DNA of 64,000 bases from assembly GCF_002803845.1 (NCBI RefSeq), contig NZ_CP024985.1, positions 5,467,501-5,531,500 on the forward strand, written 5' to 3'. Positions 60,864 to 64,000 of this stretch are shown one piece after another; position 1 is the stretch's first letter; every line of letters starts with the position of its first letter. The position numbers and the translations under genes were made by a program. The stretch comes from Streptomyces lavendulae subsp. lavendulae. GTDB taxonomy: Bacteria > Actinomycetota > Actinomycetes > Streptomycetales > Streptomycetaceae. Below the pieces are notes generated by a model, which saw nothing but the letters and a program-made list of their open reading frames with translations, had not been told where the DNA came from and made no database searches.

Positions 60864-61184
60864 GTGTACGCCATCGTGCGCAGCGGTGGTCGCCAGCACA
60901 AGGTTGCTGTCGGCGACATCGTTGAGGTTGACAAGATTTCCACTGCCAAGGTTGGCGACACGGTCGAGCTCTCGACCCTGCTCGTTGTCGACGGCGACGC
61001 CGTGACCAGCGACCCGTGGGTGCTGGCCGGGATCAAGGTTCAGGCCGAGATCGTGGACCACCACAAGGGCGCCAAGATCGACATCCTGCGCTACAAGAAC
61101 AAGACCGGCTACCGCCGTCGCCAGGGTCACCGTCAGCAGTACACGGCGATCAAGGTCACCGGTATCCCCACGGCTGCGAAGTAA
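60864..61184 (+). CDS. rplU: 50S ribosomal protein L21
   Basis: 106-residue ribosomal protein binding 23S rRNA. It starts VYAIVRSGGRQHKVAVGD and ends with KRRQGHRQQYTAIKV-like motifs (RRRQGHRQQYTAIKVTGI) typical of L21. GTG at 60864 follows GAGAGAGA seven bases upstream. A leader of about 190 bases precedes it and may have a regulatory role. It is followed by rpmA after 13 bp. Confidence 0.98.
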   Translation: MYAIVRSGGRQHKVAVGDIVEVDKISTAKVGDTVELSTLLVVDGDAVTSDPWVLAGIKVQAEIVDHHKGAKIDILRYKNKTGYRRRQGHRQQYTAIKVTGIPTAAK

Positions 61185-61197
61185 GAGGGACTGAGAC

Positions 61198-61452
61198 ATG
61201 GCACACAAGAAGGGCGCATCGTCCACCCGGAACGGGCGCGATTCCAATGCTCAGCGGCTCGGCGTGAAGCGCTTCGGCGGTCAGGTCGTTTCCGCTGGTG
61301 AGATCCTCGTTCGCCAGCGCGGCACCCACTTCCACCCGGGTTCGGGTGTGGGCCGTGGCGGCGACGACACGCTGTTCGCGCTGCAGGCCGGTTCGGTCGA
61401 GTTCGGCACGCACCGTGGCCGCAAGGTCGTCAACATCGTTCCGGCCGCCTGA
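61198..61452 (+). CDS. rpmA: 50S ribosomal protein L27
   Basis: 84-residue ribosomal protein near the peptidyl-transferase centre. It starts MAHKKGASSTRNGRDSNAQRLG, with no cleavable N-terminal extension of the Firmicute type. ATG at 61198 has GAGGGA eight bases upstream. It is cotranscribed with rplU and ends at a strong two-part terminator before obg. Confidence 0.98.
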   Translation: MAHKKGASSTRNGRDSNAQRLGVKRFGGQVVSAGEILVRQRGTHFHPGSGVGRGGDDTLFALQAGSVEFGTHRGRKVVNIVPAA

Positions 61453-61490
61453 TCCAGCTCCTGCTGAATCTCAAGCGTTCGTAACACCCC

Positions 61491-61543
61491 GAGGGCGGAT
61501 CTCGTCTCTTCCCGGCGCATGCCGGGAAGAGAGGTCCGCCCTC
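61491..61543 (+). terminator. Two-part hairpin terminator after rpmA
   Basis: Inner 12-bp stem (61505-61516 with 61521-61532), loop GCAT, and outer 9-bp stem (61491-61499 with 61535-61543) with a small internal loop. It separates L21-L27 from obg. Confidence 0.87.
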
Positions 61544-61622
61544 GGCGCGTTGTCACATAGACACGTTTAATGGGCAGCAAGGCCTGCCCGGGACATTCCC
61601 GTATGTATCTGGAGGAACACCC

Positions 61623-63068
61623 ATGACCACCTTCGTGGACCGCGTCGAGCTGCACGTCGCCGCGGGTAACGGGGGCCACGGCTGCGCCTCCGTTCACCGG
61701 GAGAAGTTCAAGCCGCTCGGCGGCCCCGACGGCGGCAACGGCGGCCGTGGCGGCGACGTCATCCTGGTGGTGGAGCAGGCGATCACCACCCTGCTGGACT
61801 ACCACCACAGCCCCCACCGCAAGGCCACCAACGGCAAGCCCGGCGAGGGCGGCAACCGCTCCGGCAAGGACGGCCAGGACCTGGTCCTGCCCGTGCCGGA
61901 CGGCACCGTCGTCCTCGACAAGGAGGGCAACGTCCTCGCCGACCTCGTCGGCCAGGGCACCACCTACGTGGCCGCCGAGGGCGGCCGCGGCGGCCTCGGC
62001 AACGCCGCGCTGTCCTCCGCCCGCCGCAAGGCCCCCGGCTTCGCGCTCCTCGGCGTCCCCGGCACCACCGGCGACATCGTCCTGGAGCTCAAGACCGTCG
62101 CCGACGTGGCGCTCGTCGGCTTCCCCAGCGCCGGCAAGTCCTCGCTGATCTCGGTGCTCTCCGCGGCCAAGCCGAAGATCGCGGACTACCCCTTCACCAC
62201 CCTCGTCCCGAACCTGGGCGTGGTCACCGCCGGCTCGACGGTCTACACCATCGCCGACGTCCCCGGCCTGATCCCGGGCGCCAGCCAGGGCAAGGGCCTC
62301 GGCCTGGAGTTCCTGCGCCACGTCGAGCGCTGCTCGGTCCTCGTGCACGTCCTGGACACCGCGACCCTGGAGACGGACCGCGACCCGGTCGCCGACCTCG
62401 ACGTCATCGAGGAAGAGCTCAAGATCTACGGCGGCGGCCTGGAGAAGCGTCCGCGCCTCGTCGTCCTGAACAAGGTCGACATCCCCGACGGCCAGGACCT
62501 CGCCGAGATGGTCCGCCCGGACCTGGAGGCCCGCGGCTACAAGGTGTTCGAGGTCTCCGCCGTCGCCCGTACGGGTCTCAAGGAGCTCTCCTACTTCCTC
62601 GCCGAGGTCGTCGCCAAGGCCCGCGCCCGCAAGCCCAAGCAGGAGGCGACCCGCATCGTCATCCGGCCCAAGGCCGTGGACGACGCCGGCTTCACCGTCA
62701 CCTACGACGAGGTCGAGGACGTCTACAACGTGCGCGGCGAGAAGCCGGAGCGCTGGGTGCGCCAGACCGACTTCAACAACGACGAGGCCGTCGGCTACCT
62801 CGCGGACCGCCTCAACCGCCTCGGCGTCGAGGACGCGCTGAAGAAGGCCGGCGCCCGCGCCGGCGACGGCGTGGCCATCGGCTCCGACGAGAACGCCGTC
62901 GTCTTCGACTGGGAGCCGACCATGATGGCCGGCGCCGAGATGCTGGGCCGCCGCGGTGAGGACCACCGCATGGAGGCCCCGCGTCCGGCCGCCCAGCGCC
63001 GCAGCGAGAAGGAAGCCAAGCGCGGCGACTCCGCCCAGCAGGAGTACGACGAGTTCCGTCCCTTCTAG
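61623..63068 (+). CDS. obgE: GTPase Obg (ObgE/CgtA)
   Basis: Essential GTPase for 50S assembly, ppGpp response and, in Streptomyces, for aerial mycelium formation and sporulation. The 481-residue protein has the glycine-rich Obg fold (1-158), G1 motif GFPSAGKSS (166-174), G3 DVPG, G4 NKVD, and a C-terminal OCT domain (about 355-430), with a charged tail. ATG at 61623 has GGAGG seven bases upstream. It is next to rplU-rpmA as in most bacteria, but separated by a terminator. Confidence 0.98.
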   Translation: MTTFVDRVELHVAAGNGGHGCASVHREKFKPLGGPDGGNGGRGGDVILVVEQAITTLLDYHHSPHRKATNGKPGEGGNRSGKDGQDLVLPVPDGTVVLDKEGNVLADLVGQGTTYVAAEGGRGGLGNAALSSARRKAPGFALLGVPGTTGDIVLELKTVADVALVGFPSAGKSSLISVLSAAKPKIADYPFTTLVPNLGVVTAGSTVYTIADVPGLIPGASQGKGLGLEFLRHVERCSVLVHVLDTATLETDRDPVADLDVIEEELKIYGGGLEKRPRLVVLNKVDIPDGQDLAEMVRPDLEARGYKVFEVSAVARTGLKELSYFLAEVVAKARARKPKQEATRIVIRPKAVDDAGFTVTYDEVEDVYNVRGEKPERWVRQTDFNNDEAVGYLADRLNRLGVEDALKKAGARAGDGVAIGSDENAVVFDWEPTMMAGAEMLGRRGEDHRMEAPRPAAQRRSEKEAKRGDSAQQEYDEFRPF

Positions 63069-63110
63069 GGGCACGCGCACACGTTTGAACTCCGCTTTAC
63101 GCCGTTCGCC

Positions 63111-63116
63111 TAGGAT
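63111..63116 (+). promoter_or_regulatory. -10 element for a leaderless glycosyltransferase transcript
   Basis: TAGGAT ends 7 bases before the GTG at 63124. No ribosome-binding site is present. A TTGAAC at 63085-63090 is 20 bp upstream and may be a weak -35. Confidence 0.45.
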
Positions 63117-63123
63117 CCTCCGG

Positions 63124-64000
63124 GTGAGCAGCAGCGATTCCAGCAGTGACGCCACCACGGGCGGCCCCGCCGTCTCCGTGGTGGTGATCGCGTACAACGA
63201 CGCCGGGCTCGTGGGCGAGGCCGTGGCCTCGGCCCTCGCCCAGGGCCCGGTGGTCGCCGAGGTCATCGCGGTGGACGACGCCTCCTCGGACGGGACCGCG
63301 CGGGTGCTCGACGCCCTCGCCGCCGAGCACCCCCGGCTGAAGGTCGTGCACCGCACGGAGAACAGCGGGGGCTGCGGCACCCCGCGCAACGACGGGATCG
63401 CGGCCGCGAGCGCGCCGTACGTCCTCTTCCTGGACAGCGACGACGTCCTGCCGCCGGGCGCCGCCGAGGCCCTGGTCCGGGCCGCCGTCACCCACCGCGC
63501 CCCCGTCACGGTCGGCGCGTGCGTGCGCCGCGAGCTGCCGGAGGGCCGCGAGGTCCCCTGGATGCCCGGCCTGTACACCCCCGGTGAGGTCGTCGAGCGG
63601 CCCGCCGACCGGCCCGAGCTGGTGCGCGACACCCTCTGCGTGAACAAGCTCTACGAGCGCGCCTTCCTGGAGAAGCACGCGATCCGCTTCCCCGACGGCC
63701 GTTTCGTCTACGAGGACTTCGTCTTCACCTCCCGCGTCCTGGCGGCCGCCCCCCGGATCGCGGTCGTCGGCGACCTGGTCTACGTGTGGCACGTGCGCCG
63801 CAGCGCCGCCCAGGTGTCGATCTCCCTGGCCCGCGCCGACGTCGGCAACTGGCGCTCGCGGATCGCCGCGCACACCGTCGCCTCCCGGACCCTCGCCGAG
63901 GCCTCCCCGGAGCTGGGCCGCGCCTGCCAGGCCAAGTTCCTCGACTACGACCTGCGCATGTACCTGCGCGAGCTCGGCGAGGACCCCGGCTACCGGGCCG
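63124..64000 (+). CDS. Glycosyltransferase family 2 protein, 3' end outside window
   Basis: About 292 N-terminal residues are visible. VSVVVIAYNDAGLVGEAV is the nucleotide-sugar-binding strand, VIAVDDASSDGTARVL holds the first Asp pair, and LFLDSDDVLPPGA contains the DxD-like metal motif of GT-A family 2 enzymes; EDFVFTSRVL is a possible catalytic base region. Such proteins may make teichoic acids or exopolysaccharides, and longer actinobacterial forms resemble TagF-type enzymes; the C-terminus cannot be judged. GTG at 63124 is the start; -10 TAGGAT lies 7 bases before it, so it is probably leaderless. It follows obg by 55 bp. Confidence 0.9.
   Translation, partial: MSSSDSSSDATTGGPAVSVVVIAYNDAGLVGEAVASALAQGPVVAEVIAVDDASSDGTARVLDALAAEHPRLKVVHRTENSGGCGTPRNDGIAAASAPYVLFLDSDDVLPPGAAEALVRAAVTHRAPVTVGACVRRELPEGREVPWMPGLYTPGEVVERPADRPELVRDTLCVNKLYERAFLEKHAIRFPDGRFVYEDFVFTSRVLAAAPRIAVVGDLVYVWHVRRSAAQVSISLARADVGNWRSRIAAHTVASRTLAEASPELGRACQAKFLDYDLRMYLRELGEDPGYRA

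Overview
The window looks like a piece of a Streptomyces chromosome core. G+C is very high with near-saturated G/C at third codon positions. GTG starts and leaderless starts are common, hairpin terminators lack U-tracts, and the gene content is typical: clpP1-clpP2-clpX, the mreBCD/PBP2/RodA morphogenesis cluster, a very long RNase E/G, and L21-L27-Obg. As I remember it, the order matches the Streptomyces coelicolor segment running from about obg/rne (SCO2595-2599) to pepN (SCO2643), read in the opposite sense; I could not check this. No insertion sequence, phage, CRISPR array or plasmid-like element is visible. Only the first gene (aminopeptidase N) and the last (a glycosyltransferase) are cut by the window edges.

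Region 1 (1-16 kb) holds peptidases and small enzymes: two M1 aminopeptidase N paralogues, a secreted M28 aminopeptidase, a large secreted subtilisin-like protease, asd, a CGNR-type regulator divergent from a glyoxalase-fold protein, a flavin-fold protein, a winged-helix/Vsr-like nuclease-fold protein, a DsbA-fold mycothiol-type oxidoreductase and an Fe/Mn-family superoxide dismutase with a Nur-like box upstream. Region 2 (16-29.5 kb) holds transport and metabolism: three APC amino-acid permeases, an SDR reductase, BioY, RpiB, a Nei-type DNA glycosylase, an Eis-like acetyltransferase, a membrane SpoIIE-type phosphatase, a PLP decarboxylase overlapping an HD-domain protein, and two small proteins.

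Region 3 (29.6-34.7 kb) is a proteostasis block: tRNA-Gly(UCC), tRNA-Pro(UGG), trigger factor, ClpP1, ClpP2 and ClpX, with a ClgR-like box ahead of clpP1. Region 4 (34.7-44 kb) carries two tandem related membrane-anchored proteins, valS, an unpartnered histidine kinase, an extra MreB-family gene, folC, a DUF4233 membrane protein and ndk. Region 5 (44.2-50.6 kb) is the wall-synthesis operon mreB-mreC-mreD-PBP2-rodA, known in Streptomyces to act in spore-wall synthesis.

Region 6 (50.6-64 kb) holds a CYTH/CHAD protein, a B12-binding radical SAM protein, a Trp/Arg-rich protein with eight copies of a decapeptide repeat, the radical-SAM-linked DUF2344 protein (apparently starting at a CTG codon), rne with perfect 135-bp tandem repeats, rplU, rpmA, obg and the start of a family 2 glycosyltransferase. 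Most transcription units are separated by long, near-perfect GC-rich hairpins. The most interesting unexplained items are the repeat protein between the two radical-SAM partners, a paired GTCCG-N5-CGGAC operator, the CTG start, the extra MreB and the DsbA-fold protein lacking its second active-site cysteine.
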